This document shows, piece by piece, positions 47,322-56,217 of a DNA stretch of 63,164 nt. The translations under genes were made by a program, and so were the position numbers. Under the pieces are notes generated by a model. The model did not search any database. It worked only from the letters and a program-made list of their open reading frames with translations, and was not told where the DNA came from. The DNA is from Candidatus Gastranaerophilales bacterium (lineage in GTDB: Bacteria; Cyanobacteriota; Vampirovibrionia; Gastranaerophilales; Gastranaerophilaceae): NCBI GenBank assembly GCA_944323685.1, contig CALUTJ010000017.1, positions 1-63,164 of the forward strand, written 5' to 3'. Each line of letters begins with the position of its first letter. Position 1 is the first letter of the stretch.

Positions 47322-48533
47322 ATGCTTTTGAATATAGAAAAACAAATGAAAGCACAGCTTTCTGACGATATATTAGATGCACTTAAGTTGTGTTCCCAAA
47401 CAGCAGACGAACACAACTTTAAAATCTATTTGATAGGCGGCATAGTAAGGGATTTAATCTTAAAGCGAAAATCCGTTGATATCGATGTTACGGTTGAGGG
47501 TGATGCCGTAAAATTTTGTCATCTTCTTGCCCAAAAGGATTACTGCAAAATTTTGCAGGTACAAAACGAACTAAAAACAGCAAAAGCTTTATTTGACGGT
47601 GATGTAGAAATAGATTTTGCCTCGACAAGACAGGAATTCTATCCCCACAGAGGGCAGCTGCCTGTTGTCGTCAAAATAGGCTGTTCTCTGGAAGAAGATG
47701 TGTACAGAAGAGATTTTACGATAAATTCGCTGGCTATGTCTTTAAACAAGAAAAATTACGGCGAGGTTATAGATTACGTTGGCGGCCTCAAAGATTTGAG
47801 CAACAAAAAATTAAGAGTTTTGCATGACAACAGTTTTAACGAAGATCCGTCAAGAATTTTGAGAGCGCTAAAATTTGCAGCAAGGTTTAATTTTCATAGA
47901 GATGACCACACGAAAGAATTGCAGGCAAAGTACATAAATACTCAAATGCATGATGATATCTCATGGACGCGTATAAAATCTGAATTAAAGCAGTGTTTTT
48001 CACTAAACAGTGCCAAAATTTATGATATGTTTCTGGTTAATGAAAACTATAAATTAGTATACGGTCAAAAACCGGAGATAAAAGGGCTTGAGATAAAAAC
48101 ACTGATTGACAAGTACAATCCGTATTATGTTTGGCTTGTTTATCTGGGAACTGTTTTGACCGATGATAAAATTATTGAGCAGTTTTGTTTTACAAGAAGT
48201 GAAAAGAAAATTTTTACCGATATCGAATATTTGATGAACAATCATTTAAGCATGATGAATTCAAATTATGATATTTATAAGTTTTTTGTAAAAAGAACAA
48301 CAGAATCGATTCTTGTATATTACCTTTTGACGCAGCGCAAAGAAGCACTGAAATATCTCGAAAATTTATCTTTAATACGTGTAGAACTAAACGGCGATGA
48401 AATCAAAGCAATGGGGATAGAAAACGGCAGAGAAATAGGCGAGATTTTAGACGAGTTATTGAAGAAGAAACTAAACGGAACCATTGTCAAAAAAGGCGAT
48501 GAGATTGAATTTGTAAAAAACAAAATAAAATAG
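47322..48533 (+). CDS. cca: CCA-adding tRNA nucleotidyltransferase
   Basis: The product is 403 residues. Class II NTase motifs are IGGIVRDLILKRKSVDIDVTVEG, DVYRRDFTINSLAM, and EDPSRILRALKFAARF. It adds or repairs the CCA end of tRNAs. The poly(A) polymerase alternative of the same family cannot be fully excluded, and specialised A- or CC-adding versions occur in cyanobacteria. It ends 42 bp before tRNA-Gly. Confidence 0.88.
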   Translation: MLLNIEKQMKAQLSDDILDALKLCSQTADEHNFKIYLIGGIVRDLILKRKSVDIDVTVEGDAVKFCHLLAQKDYCKILQVQNELKTAKALFDGDVEIDFASTRQEFYPHRGQLPVVVKIGCSLEEDVYRRDFTINSLAMSLNKKNYGEVIDYVGGLKDLSNKKLRVLHDNSFNEDPSRILRALKFAARFNFHRDDHTKELQAKYINTQMHDDISWTRIKSELKQCFSLNSAKIYDMFLVNENYKLVYGQKPEIKGLEIKTLIDKYNPYYVWLVYLGTVLTDDKIIEQFCFTRSEKKIFTDIEYLMNNHLSMMNSNYDIYKFFVKRTTESILVYYLLTQRKEALKYLENLSLIRVELNGDEIKAMGIENGREIGEILDELLKKKLNGTIVKKGDEIEFVKNKIK

Positions 48534-48575
48534 TTGAAAAATAAAATTTGCCATGTATAATAATAATTACCGAAT

Positions 48576-48650
48576 GCGAGAGTAGTTCAGTGGTAGAACA
48601 CTTCCTTGCCAAGGAAGGGGTCGCGAGTTCGAGCCTCGTCTCTCGCTCCA
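48576..48650 (+). tRNA. tRNA-Gly(GCC), CCA encoded
   Basis: The acceptor stem GCGAGAG (48576-48582) pairs with CTCTCGC (48640-48646), followed by T and CCA. The anticodon stem CTTCC/GGAAG holds the loop TTGCCAA, anticodon GCC at 48608-48610. The T arm is GCGAG-TTCGAGC-CTCGT. The 3' half from 48606 is repeated at the right end of the integrated element. Confidence 0.97.
48606..48650 (+). other. attL: tRNA 3' half, left end of the integrated element
   Basis: The 45 bp from the anticodon loop (TTGCCAAGG) to the CCA end are repeated at 62572-62600 plus 62720-62735. This is the usual target of tyrosine integrases in tRNA genes. The copy here lies in the intact tRNA and next to the integrase, so it is the left junction. 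Confidence 0.9.
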
Positions 48651-48656
48651 TTAAAC

Positions 48657-48680
48657 AGAGGGGTTCAGCCCTCTTTTTTA
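48657..48680 (+). terminator. Terminator of tRNA-Gly
   Basis: AGAGGG (48657-48662) pairs with CCCTCT (48669-48674) and is followed by T5. In this junction copy the terminator belongs to the element side. Confidence 0.82.
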
Positions 48681-48693
48681 ATGCTTATTTTTT

Positions 48694-48715
48694 CCTTCGA
48701 CTATATTTCGACGAC
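48694..48715. promoter_or_regulatory. Left copy of the end-proximal 20-bp repeat (putative arm-type site)
   Basis: TTCGACTATATTTCGACGAC (48696-48715) recurs with one mismatch at 62446-62465, just inside the other end of the element. TTCGAC occurs twice within it. Direct repeats inside both att sites fit arm-type binding sites for the integrase or Xis. This is an inference. Confidence 0.6.
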
Positions 48716-48771
48716 TACATCAGGATTACAATTCTGTATAGATTTATCTATATAAATAAAAATCAACGTAA

Positions 48772-49800
48772 TTAATCACTGTAATTTTCAAGTGCTTCAA
48801 TTGCTTTTAATTTCCTTTCAGGTACAGGATGAGCATATCGTTGAGTAGTTTTTAAATCAGCGTGTCCTAAAATTTCTTTTACAACTACAAGGTCAATACC
48901 AGCTGCAACCATTCTTGTGGCACTGGTGTGTCGTAATCCATGAAAAGTCAAATTCTTAATTTCAGCTTTTTTACATACATTACGAAAGGCTTTAGACAGA
49001 TATTTATAACCTGTTTGAGTAATAGGATTGGTGAAAACATAATCAGATATGGCGTTTTGTTTGAGTTCCTTAAAAATTGCCATTAGCTCATTACATATAG
49101 GTATCTTACGAATTTTATTATTTTTAGTTTTTAAAAGATTGATACACCTGTTTTTTAAATCTACATTCAAGCTCCACCGTAACTCCATAATCTCACCCCG
49201 TCTCATACCTGTAAGTAAGGCACATTTAATAATCGGTCTGAGATAAGTAAAATCACCAGTACAGTTTTCAAGTAATCTTTCTTCTTCTTTTTTTGTTAAA
49301 AATCGCTCTTTTATGTTATCTACTTTTAAAGGTGTCAAATTGACTGCTAAACAGGGATTTTCTTTGACCATATTTTCTTTAATCGCAAGAGCAAACATTC
49401 TTCTTAAAATCCCGACTTCTCTATTAATAGTCGCAGGTTTTACACCGTTTTCATCTTTTCTAAATTTTCTGTACTGTTCTATTTTCTTCGGTGTTATATC
49501 TTTTAACGGCGTATTTTTAAAGAAATTTTTTAAAATATTCACCTCTGACATATCATTTTTCCAGCCTGTTCTATTGTTTTTTGCGTATTCTATAAACATA
49601 TCAACAATCACAGAAAAAGGCTGTGTACCTTTATTTTCAACAAGGTCATATTTACCCTGTAACAGGTCTGATTTTATTCTAACTTCCGCCATTTCGGCAG
49701 TTTTTTTATCAACAGCTTCAGGAATTGCTTTGTGATACTGTTGACCTTTAATAACAAATTTATAATACCAGCGACCGTTTTTATGTTTATAGACTGACAT
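48772..49800 (-). CDS. int: Tyrosine site-specific integrase
   Basis: The product is 342 residues from the ATG at 49800, which has AAAGGAGCAGATAAAA before it. The N-terminus GRWYYKFVIKGQQYHKAI is an arm-binding domain, followed by a SAM-like core-binding domain. Catalytic residues lie in TGMRRGEIMELRW, TKNNKIRKIPI, FHGLRHTSATRM and LGHADLKTTQRYAHP: Arg, Lys, His-x-x-Arg, His and Tyr are all present. It integrates the element at the tRNA-Gly 3' half. Confidence 0.95.
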   Translation of the reverse strand: MSVYKHKNGRWYYKFVIKGQQYHKAIPEAVDKKTAEMAEVRIKSDLLQGKYDLVENKGTQPFSVIVDMFIEYAKNNRTGWKNDMSEVNILKNFFKNTPLKDITPKKIEQYRKFRKDENGVKPATINREVGILRRMFALAIKENMVKENPCLAVNLTPLKVDNIKERFLTKKEEERLLENCTGDFTYLRPIIKCALLTGMRRGEIMELRWSLNVDLKNRCINLLKTKNNKIRKIPICNELMAIFKELKQNAISDYVFTNPITQTGYKYLSKAFRNVCKKAEIKNLTFHGLRHTSATRMVAAGIDLVVVKEILGHADLKTTQRYAHPVPERKLKAIEALENYSD

Positions 49801-49982
49801 TTTTATCTGCTCCTTTTGATTAATTATCACGTCGTAAGAAGCTTAAAGTCAACGCACGCAACACTTTCACCCATATAGATTTATTGAAATCAAACCAAAA
49901 TAATAAAAATTAATTTATTTCCATACAAATCTATGAGTAAAATTTAAAATTTACAGATTTTTACATATTTTATGGACCATTT
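49801..49982. other. AT-rich gap between int and the winged-helix gene
   Basis: The 180 bp hold no gene I can support. The int ribosome binding site is at the left end. Confidence 0.5.
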
Positions 49983-50528
49983 TTATTCATCTGTGTTAGT
50001 TTTTAATTCTTCCACCAACCTTTGAAACAGAGGGTTATTACCTAAATTTTTTATAGTTATTCTTTTCCATTCATCTTCGGTTAATTCAGGTTCAGAAGAA
50101 TTTGAAGAAGAAGTATTTTCTTTATTTATTAATATATTATTATCATAAGATACTTCGGGAATATTCCCTAAGCAGGTTTGGGAACTTCCATAAGTAACTT
50201 TGGGGACAAGGTTTAGATACCCTAAGCAGGTTAAAGTAAATTTGTAATGTATTCTTTTATTTATTTTTTCTTTTTTTAATATATTTTTAGTTTCTAACTC
50301 CTTTACAGCTTGAAATACTGATACTTCACTTAAACCCGTACAATCAGCAATCGTCTTTTGTGTCGGATACGCATAACCTAAATTCGGATTCCAAAAGTCA
50401 ACAATACACCTTAACACCAATCTTGAAGACATCATCAGGTTTATCTTTGAAAACATTCTGCTTGTTGTAATGAGTTTGTTTAATTCAAAACTGCTCTTGT
50501 TTATCTTAAATTCTGATTTCCTCATCAA
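49983..50528 (-). CDS. Winged-helix DNA-binding protein of the element
   Basis: The product is 181 residues. The core, YAYPTQKTIADCTGLSEVSVFQAVKELETKNILKK, is a winged helix-turn-helix like those of RepA/DnaD-type proteins. The C-terminal part is Ser/Asn/Glu-rich. Its start overlaps the methylase-like gene by 23 bp. It may be a replication or control protein. Confidence 0.7.
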   Translation of the reverse strand: MMRKSEFKINKSSFELNKLITTSRMFSKINLMMSSRLVLRCIVDFWNPNLGYAYPTQKTIADCTGLSEVSVFQAVKELETKNILKKEKINKRIHYKFTLTCLGYLNLVPKVTYGSSQTCLGNIPEVSYDNNILINKENTSSSNSSEPELTEDEWKRITIKNLGNNPLFQRLVEELKTNTDE

Positions 50529-51246
50529 TTAGCCTTAATTGTACAGGTTCACCACTTTGTACTTCTTCAATTTCTTTAAATTCTTTGAGTCGTCTGTAAA
50601 ACCCATTGATAAAAAACATCGGTGTGTATAATGTTTCTTTTACCTTCAGTGATAAACTGTCTCCAAGTTGGACTTTTGCGGCTATTCCTAACAAAGACAG
50701 CTGTAAATAAGCCATTTTATAACATATTTCTTCAATATCCATTGCCTCTACATATAATTTCTGTTGAAAATTTATTCCTTCCTCTTTCATACAATCCGCA
50801 AAGGCAATAATTATACCGCCACTACCACAACACGGTTCACACATTGTGATAAAATCTTTGTTTTCAATATCTACCTTTAGATTTATGCAGTGTAGTCTCC
50901 CCATTAGTTTACTGGCATGGTATGGTGTGAAAAATTGACCTTTTCTGTGTTCTCCAAGACCGTTCATATTAAACATTTCACCTAAAAAATCTTTCATTCC
51001 CAGATCAAGTGAAATCAAAGTGTAAGCGTTCATTGCAGCAAAGTAATCAAGCTGTTTTCTGGAATATTTTTTAGCCGTGTTTAAATATTTTTCTTCAATA
51101 ATTTGTGACCTGTAAAAAGGTTGGGCTATTGAGTAAATTGATAACGTCAAAAAATCATTAAAAATTTCTGACACTGATTTTGAGGTATCAACCTCATGTA
51201 ATAACCTGTTAAATTCCTTTGGTATGTTAACCCGTTTGTCTTTCAT
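50506..51246 (-). CDS. N6-DNA-methylase-like protein lacking NPP(Y/F)
   Basis: The product is 246 residues. GKFFTPYHASKLMG-like sequence (QFFTPYHASKLMGRL) and the SAM-binding motif I EPCCGSGG identify an HsdM/N6-methylase fold, and AMDIEEICYKMAYLQLSLLG follows as motif II. The catalytic (N/D)PP(Y/F) motif is missing: the expected position reads LGDSLSLKVKETLYTPMFFING. The protein may be inactive or a remodelled family found on mobile elements. No partner specificity or restriction subunit is nearby. Confidence 0.72.
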   Translation of the reverse strand: MKDKRVNIPKEFNRLLHEVDTSKSVSEIFNDFLTLSIYSIAQPFYRSQIIEEKYLNTAKKYSRKQLDYFAAMNAYTLISLDLGMKDFLGEMFNMNGLGEHRKGQFFTPYHASKLMGRLHCINLKVDIENKDFITMCEPCCGSGGIIIAFADCMKEEGINFQQKLYVEAMDIEEICYKMAYLQLSLLGIAAKVQLGDSLSLKVKETLYTPMFFINGFYRRLKEFKEIEEVQSGEPVQLRLIDEEIRI

Positions 51247-51402
51247 CGCTCTTATCCTATTTTTATACCTTTAAAGATATATTCACCCGACAGGAAAGGA
51301 ATATCACCGATGAAACCAAAACTCTTTAACCCATAAAGATTCAGGTAATAGTGCTATTTTGGTTTGTTATGTCTACAAAAGTATTTAAGGTAAAATATGT
51401 TT

Positions 51403-51816
51403 ATGAAAAAACTGTTTCTAATATTCATATCTTTAATATTTTTATCCTGCTGTTACTCAACCGCACAGACAACTCTGCACCCTATTGATAAAGCAGAACA
51501 AGACTGTATATCAAAAACTTCTGATACACAGGTGATGAATCAATGTAGTATAATTGCTCAAAAAGAATGGGAAAAGGAAATAAAAAAGACTTTGTCAGAG
51601 TTAAAATCTGTTTTGGACAAAGAAAGCTATAAAAGTTTAATTAATTCTCAAAATTCTTGGGAAAAATACAAAATTGATGAATTTCGTTCTATCGACAAAA
51701 TGCTTGAAAATAAGCAGGGTACAATGTATTTGAATGTAAATAAAGGTTTAAAAGTTGATATAGTTAAACAAAGAGCTTTGAAACTTCAAGAATATTTAAA
51801 CACAGTAAACGATTAA
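51403..51816 (+). CDS. LprI/DUF1311-like secreted protein
   Basis: The product is 137 residues from MKKLF; a start two codons earlier is possible. A signal peptide (LFLIFISLIFLSCCYSTAQ) has a Cys pair near 15-16 that could be a lipobox. The mature part shows the DUF1311/LprI pattern: DCISKTSDTQVMNQCSIIAQKEWEKEI, then LINSQNSWEKYK. LprI of Mycobacterium inhibits lysozyme. The gene is separate from its neighbours. Confidence 0.75.
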   Translation: MKKLFLIFISLIFLSCCYSTAQTTLHPIDKAEQDCISKTSDTQVMNQCSIIAQKEWEKEIKKTLSELKSVLDKESYKSLINSQNSWEKYKIDEFRSIDKMLENKQGTMYLNVNKGLKVDIVKQRALKLQEYLNTVND

Positions 51817-52074
51817 TTCCAAAAGCGTAAGCATTTAAGACCATTTAATTATCACAAATGTTGATTATTCAGAAAAAATAGTACATAATATATTTGGCAG
51901 GTAATGCTTTTTAACAGGTTTGTTCAAATTGGAGCACGCCCACGTTATCAAAATTTAGGCATAGCTGTGTTTATTTTTAGGCAACGTATTACTTATCGTT
52001 GTCTTTTTTCGCATAAAAATTTTTAGGAGGTGAATTGTTATGTAAATAATAAAAAATAGGGTACAATTAAATCT
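51817..52074 (+). other. Gene-poor stretch with start-stop mini-ORF
   Basis: AGGAGGTGAATTGTT followed by ATG-TAA at about 52027-52046 is a strong ribosome binding site with no coding frame. It could be a remnant of a truncated gene, or a translation-stalling or reinitiation site upstream of the gene at 52075. Confidence 0.4.
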
Positions 52075-52689
52075 ATGAAAAAACTGTTTTCTACATTTCT
52101 TATATTTTTTCTGCTGTCAAACAGTACTTTTGCTCTAGATTATTCAAAATACAATCTGTCTGATATAAATGCAATCAGAGAAGCAACAAAAGCTTATCAA
52201 AATGAATTTAAAGACAAAAAAGGCACAAAAGAAGCAGAAACTGAGTTTTTGAAATTCAGGGATTTTTATTATGAAGCTGTAGAAAAACAGAATATAAGAA
52301 TTAAACTAAAGGAACCGGTAAAACTATATAGAAACTCATATTACTGGCAAGCAAGAAAATATACAAAAGACTACGCCGACAAAGGATTAAGAGTGGATTT
52401 TAATGGAGAGTTTTATATAACCGAAAATAATAAATACTTATACAAAAATTTCTGTTCTTATTTAAATGCGGATTGGTGTGAATTATTAAAGTTTTTGTCA
52501 AAACAAGATACAAAAAGAATCTTTTGGGATTCGGTTTATGTAATATCAAAAGACGAACTTGTAAAAATAATAAATTTTTATAAAAACTTTGATAAGAAAT
52601 ACCCTAATTTTGTATTAAATGATTCTATAAAATCTATAATAAAAGATTATGAAAAAGATTTAAAACGTTACCCTTATCTAACTGATTAA
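52075..52689 (+). CDS. Secreted protein, unknown function
   Basis: The product is 204 residues with a signal peptide (MKKLFSTFLIFFLLSNSTFA). The mature protein is Lys/Tyr-rich (KYNLSDINAIREATKAYQNEF; later YLYKNFCSYLNADWCELL). There is one Cys pair that could form a disulfide. No domain is recognised. It is on the cargo part of the element. Confidence 0.7.
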   Translation: MKKLFSTFLIFFLLSNSTFALDYSKYNLSDINAIREATKAYQNEFKDKKGTKEAETEFLKFRDFYYEAVEKQNIRIKLKEPVKLYRNSYYWQARKYTKDYADKGLRVDFNGEFYITENNKYLYKNFCSYLNADWCELLKFLSKQDTKRIFWDSVYVISKDELVKIINFYKNFDKKYPNFVLNDSIKSIIKDYEKDLKRYPYLTD

Positions 52690-52756
52690 TTTAAATCTTA
52701 ATTAATCTTGCACGCTAATTGAATCATCAATTAGCGTTATTGTCGTACAAAAATTT

Positions 52757-52851
52757 AAGGAGAAAACAAAATGCCTTTACGCTGTCACAGCCCACCTAAT
52801 TTAATAAAGGAAAATAAATTCAACAATAATATTCAAAATAAAAAGTATTAA
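52757..52851 (+). CDS. Possible 26-residue ORF, antisense-overlapping
   Basis: AAGGAGAAAACAAA precedes an ATG at 52771. The frame reads MPLRCHSPPNLIKENKF and stops at 52849-52851, overlapping the 3' end of the minus-strand membrane gene. It resembles the start of a gene interrupted by sequence change. Confidence 0.3.
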
Positions 52852-53217
52852 CAGAATAACAGGAATTAAAGCAAAGACTATTCCTGTATAGAATAATATT
52901 GTATGAATTTCTTTAATTTTATCGGGTATATTATTAAAAAATTTGTCATATAAAACTTGGTTACACTTATAAATTTTTGATTCTATAAATGTTAAAACCA
53001 AAAGTGTTGCTTCAATTGTTAAAAAATATTTAATGATGTTTATAAGCCACAAAAAAAGACCGACTGTAATTTCAAAATTATCTGTCGGACCGTTTTTTAG
53101 ACTTTCTTTTAAAGCTTGAGGATAAAAATAAAAAATTATTAATAAAAAACATATGGCAAGAATGTAACCTGATAACGACAATAAATTTAGTGAAAAATAT
53201 TGCTTAATTTTTTTCAT
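52801..53217 (-). CDS. Small integral membrane protein
   Basis: The product is 138 residues with three hydrophobic stretches (SGYILAICFLLIIFYF, VGLFLWLINIIKYFLTIEATLLVLTF, IVFALIPVILLILFILNIIVEFIFLY). It is divergent from the DUF6973-like gene, 37 bp apart. A role as an immunity or export partner is speculative. Confidence 0.65.
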   Translation of the reverse strand: MKKIKQYFSLNLLSLSGYILAICFLLIIFYFYPQALKESLKNGPTDNFEITVGLFLWLINIIKYFLTIEATLLVLTFIESKIYKCNQVLYDKFFNNIPDKIKEIHTILFYTGIVFALIPVILLILFILNIIVEFIFLY

Positions 53218-53254
53218 AAAAAAATTTTAGCATAAAACAGAAAGGGATAAAAAA

Positions 53255-53866
53255 ATGAGTAACACAAAATACAATTTTAAAGAATATAACAATGAAATTT
53301 ATGCGAAAACAAAAAAATATCAGAAGATATATGGATTTGAAATAGGTACAGGAGCACACGATGCCTGGAATAACGAAGCTGACGCTTTTAAACATACTTT
53401 TATGCAAGCAGATCTGGCATTAAAATCAACTGTTGGATTAAGTAAGCTTGCTGGTGATATACATGAATGGCAGGGGGACAAGAATAATCATCAACCAGAA
53501 GGTGAAAAGAATATGGACTTGTGGAATAACGAGGTCGGAAGAGAAATTTCTAAAGAGATAAGAAGAGAATACAATCCTATTGAAGTTATTAAACATATTA
53601 ATTCAGGTAAAATGGACGACATTATTGCTGATAAGATTATGAAAAGAATGAGAAAAGGAGAACTTATTACACATCCGTCAGATTCAAGAAAATATAGAAC
53701 ACCTACCCAAAAGTTTTCTGATGATATAAAATCCAGATATCGCCAAATGCAAGAAGAAAGAAAAAGACGATATCCTGTTTTTAGAAAAAGTAATGCTTCT
53801 CAAAATAATTCATCAGGTAATGGTCGGTGGGTCACAATAAACGGGAATCATGTTTATATTTCCTGA
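53255..53866 (+). CDS. DUF6973-like protein with GRWVTINGNHVYI tail
   Basis: The product is 203 residues. AHDAWNNEADAFKHTFMQADLAL, DIHEWQGDKN and MDLWNNEVGREIS match my recollection of DUF6973-type domains, found in proteins with polymorphic-toxin or phage-type architectures. The C-terminal tail (GNGRWVTINGNHVYIS, with TPTQKFSDDIKSRY before it) recurs in the truncated gene at 62844. AAAGGGATAAAAAA precedes the ATG. No signal peptide is present. Confidence 0.7.
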   Translation: MSNTKYNFKEYNNEIYAKTKKYQKIYGFEIGTGAHDAWNNEADAFKHTFMQADLALKSTVGLSKLAGDIHEWQGDKNNHQPEGEKNMDLWNNEVGREISKEIRREYNPIEVIKHINSGKMDDIIADKIMKRMRKGELITHPSDSRKYRTPTQKFSDDIKSRYRQMQEERKRRYPVFRKSNASQNNSSGNGRWVTINGNHVYIS

Positions 53867-53915
53867 TTTTAGTTAACAATAATAGGGCGGTGAAGAAACT
53901 TTCATCGCCTTATTA

Positions 53916-54512
53916 CTATGTTTTATTTTTAAGATAACTGTACAAATTACCTACCGTAGTATCACACTCCCTCGCAATAACTGTTTTAGGTACGTTCAAC
54001 CTCACTAAATACAGTATCTTCTCCCTGTGTACATCAAGCTTTGACTTTCCTTTCTTACCCTTTGGACGACCCAACTTCACACCGCTTGCTTTCTTCGCCT
54101 GTAAAGCTTCTTTCGTTCTTAAGCTAATTAAATCCCTCTCAAGCTGGGCGACAAGCGCAAATATTGTTGAAGTAATGACAGCAGTTATACTTTTGTCATT
54201 ACTTGCAAAATTTTCTTTCAATGAATACAAAACAAAATCTTTTTCTTTCGATAAGTTCAATATTTCCAAAATCTGTGTAATTGACCTCGCAAGCCTCGAT
54301 AACTCGGGTACAATCAATACATCACCCACGCCTATTTTCTCAATCAACACCCCCAATTCACGCTTACGGAAATGTAATTTGCCAGTAATTTTCTCCTCAA
54401 TAAACTCAACATTCCCTAACCGTCTGTCATTAGCGAACTTCAAAATCTCAAGCTTGTTCTTTTCTGTGTCCTGCTCTAAAGTACTGACACGAAGATAAGC
54501 ATAAACGGTCAT
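53916..54512 (-). CDS. Serine recombinase (resolvase/invertase)
   Basis: The product is 198 residues from the ATG at 54512, after AAAGGACAGCCT. The catalytic Ser10 lies in YAYLRVSTLEQD. PELSRLARS and VAQLERDLISLRTKEAL are typical, and the C-terminus GVKLGRPKGKKGK plus a helix-turn-helix completes a small Pin/Tn3-like resolvase. It could resolve multimers, invert a segment, or be a relic. Confidence 0.93.
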   Translation of the reverse strand: MTVYAYLRVSTLEQDTEKNKLEILKFANDRRLGNVEFIEEKITGKLHFRKRELGVLIEKIGVGDVLIVPELSRLARSITQILEILNLSKEKDFVLYSLKENFASNDKSITAVITSTIFALVAQLERDLISLRTKEALQAKKASGVKLGRPKGKKGKSKLDVHREKILYLVRLNVPKTVIARECDTTVGNLYSYLKNKT

Positions 54513-54705
54513 AGGCTGTCCTTTCATTTTTTTTGACGTGTAAAAACAAGGCAATTAAAAAATTAACTGCCTGTAAACGAAAAATATATATTATCCTATA
54601 AATACGTATAAATCTTATTTTTATTATATAAATCCATACACTAAAACTCACTCGTTTTTACTGTAGGAATTCATACAATGTAAACGAACGGTTTAAATTT
54701 AAATA

Positions 54706-55392
54706 TTATTTCAAAATTTTGTTATATGAAGCAAATTCTTCTTTCACCTCATCATCAATAAATAATTGGAAAATTTTTCTTTCAAAACTAGAATTGGTTG
54801 TTATCAGCTGAGACTTAAGAAACTCTTCGAAATCATCATTATTAGACGCAATATTTAAATTTTGAACATTTATAAAATTTTTAGCAATATATTCTTTTAA
54901 ATTAGATAAACCTATACTAATATTTTTTTGCCAATAATTATAAATTTCTTCAGGTGGATTCAATAAATCTGATATTTTTTGATAATCATCTTCAACGTAT
55001 ATCATTCTAACATTATTAGAATCGTAATAAACTTGAATCAATCCATAATTTTGAAGATTAGTTAATACCGAACGTTGTTTATGAGCAGATAATCCAAAAT
55101 TATTTAATAAATGCTCAATAGACAAATTAAAATAAGGCTTATTATTTATTAATTCATAATTTCCAGATTTTAAAGATTCAATCTGTATAGATAATAATTC
55201 AGAATATATGCAAGCTGTTTCAATACCCAATTTTGCAATTAATTTTTTATTTATTTTTAATGGCTTGACATCATCATTAGCTAATCTGCGACTGATAAAT
55301 TTATGCTCTGAAATATTTAATATAGAATTCATTGATTCCAAAGAAGAATTAACCATATTAGAAAACCCTAAAGTTGCATTATATTTTTTCAT
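54706..55392 (-). CDS. Winged-helix replication-type protein
   Basis: The product is 228 residues. An N-terminal region is followed by a winged helix (LSIEHLLNNFGLSAHKQRSVLTNLQNYGLIQVYYD), then an acidic helical tail. The layout, and LGIETACIYSELLSI in the first domain, resemble phage or plasmid replication proteins or regulators. It stands alone on the minus strand. Confidence 0.6.
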   Translation of the reverse strand: MKKYNATLGFSNMVNSSLESMNSILNISEHKFISRRLANDDVKPLKINKKLIAKLGIETACIYSELLSIQIESLKSGNYELINNKPYFNLSIEHLLNNFGLSAHKQRSVLTNLQNYGLIQVYYDSNNVRMIYVEDDYQKISDLLNPPEEIYNYWQKNISIGLSNLKEYIAKNFINVQNLNIASNNDDFEEFLKSQLITTNSSFERKIFQLFIDDEVKEEFASYNKILK

Positions 55393-55561
55393 AGAAAGAT
55401 ATACCTCAACAATACATTAATTATAAATATTTATATGTCCGTGAGTAAATTTACACATGCTGGCATTAATTTTTTTTATGCAGCTTAATGTATAAATCAT
55501 TATATTATGCTGACATAGAAAAGAAATAAAAAACAATATTTTTTGTTAATTTTTGTTAAGA

Positions 55562-55860
55562 GACTTGACTTTTAAAAAGTCATGCAATTACGATTATATA
55601 TAGAAAAAGGGCTGGCAAAACAATTGTCCTACCAGCGTAAATTATATCTTCAACACTAATTTACCACACCGGAACTATTTAAGTCAATTGTTTTGTCCGT
55701 GCTCTCATAGATAAAGAACACGGAGGATAGGTAATGAAAACACACAATTAGAGAGAGTCATGGGAGAAATGAATAGGAGAAGTATGCCTAGTAACGACTC
55801 TCAAGGCTTATTTGTCTTGTTCAATTTTGTACAACAAAACAAAAGGAGAAAATAAAATTA
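55562..55860 (+). ncRNA. Structured leader upstream of the HNH gene, with mini-ORF MKTHN
   Basis: Pairings are GCTGG (55611-55615) with CCAGC (55632-55636); GTAAATTA (55637-55644) with TAATTTAC (55657-55664); CAAAACAATTG (55616-55626) with CAATTGTTTTG (55685-55695); TCCGTG (55696-55701) with CACGGA (55719-55724); GAGAGTC (55753-55759) with GACTCTC (55796-55802). The first and third pairs are mutually exclusive in part. A GGAGG in the fourth stem serves ATG 55734, MKTHN, ending at 55751. A palindrome TGACTTTTAAAAAGTCA lies upstream at about 55567. This looks like a regulated leader or a functional RNA. Confidence 0.55.
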
Positions 55861-56180
55861 TGTCCAAATATTTTAATTCAGAAACAATTGATGCAGTATG
55901 GAAAAAAGGTAATGTAGTTTATGTGGCAGACCCTAATGTATGGCGCAAAGACAAATCAGGGGCTTGGATAAACTATAACCAATACGGAAATAGAGATTCA
56001 GACTATGGCTGGGAAATAGATCATATAGTCCCTGAAAGTCAAGGCGGTTCTGATTATCTAGGGAATCTTCAACCGCTACAATGGGAAAATAATTGTACAA
56101 AAGGTGATGATTATCCACATTACTGCACATCTGTTTCTTCAGAAGGTAACAAAAACATAAAAAAAAGAATTTGTTACTAA
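55860..56180 (+). CDS. HNH endonuclease-family protein
   Basis: The product is 106 residues from the ATG at 55860, after AAAGGAGAAAATAAAATT. The HNH motif is WEIDHIVPESQGGSDYLGNLQPLQWENN, with D54, H55 and N78. C-terminal Cys residues in YPHYCT and KRICY may bind metal or form a disulfide. There is no RuvC or intein region. It may be a small nuclease, toxin or anti-phage effector. The leader is described separately. Confidence 0.85.
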   Translation: MSKYFNSETIDAVWKKGNVVYVADPNVWRKDKSGAWINYNQYGNRDSDYGWEIDHIVPESQGGSDYLGNLQPLQWENNCTKGDDYPHYCTSVSSEGNKNIKKRICY

Positions 56181-56217
56181 TGAAGAATAAGCCCTGTGTT
56201 TTTACAGGGCTTATTTT

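Noticed and set aside
55562-56180. IscB/OMEGA (HEARO) system
   Set aside because: The arrangement of structured RNA and HNH is suggestive, but the HNH protein is only 106 residues and lacks RuvC segments. I treat it as a leader plus small HNH protein.
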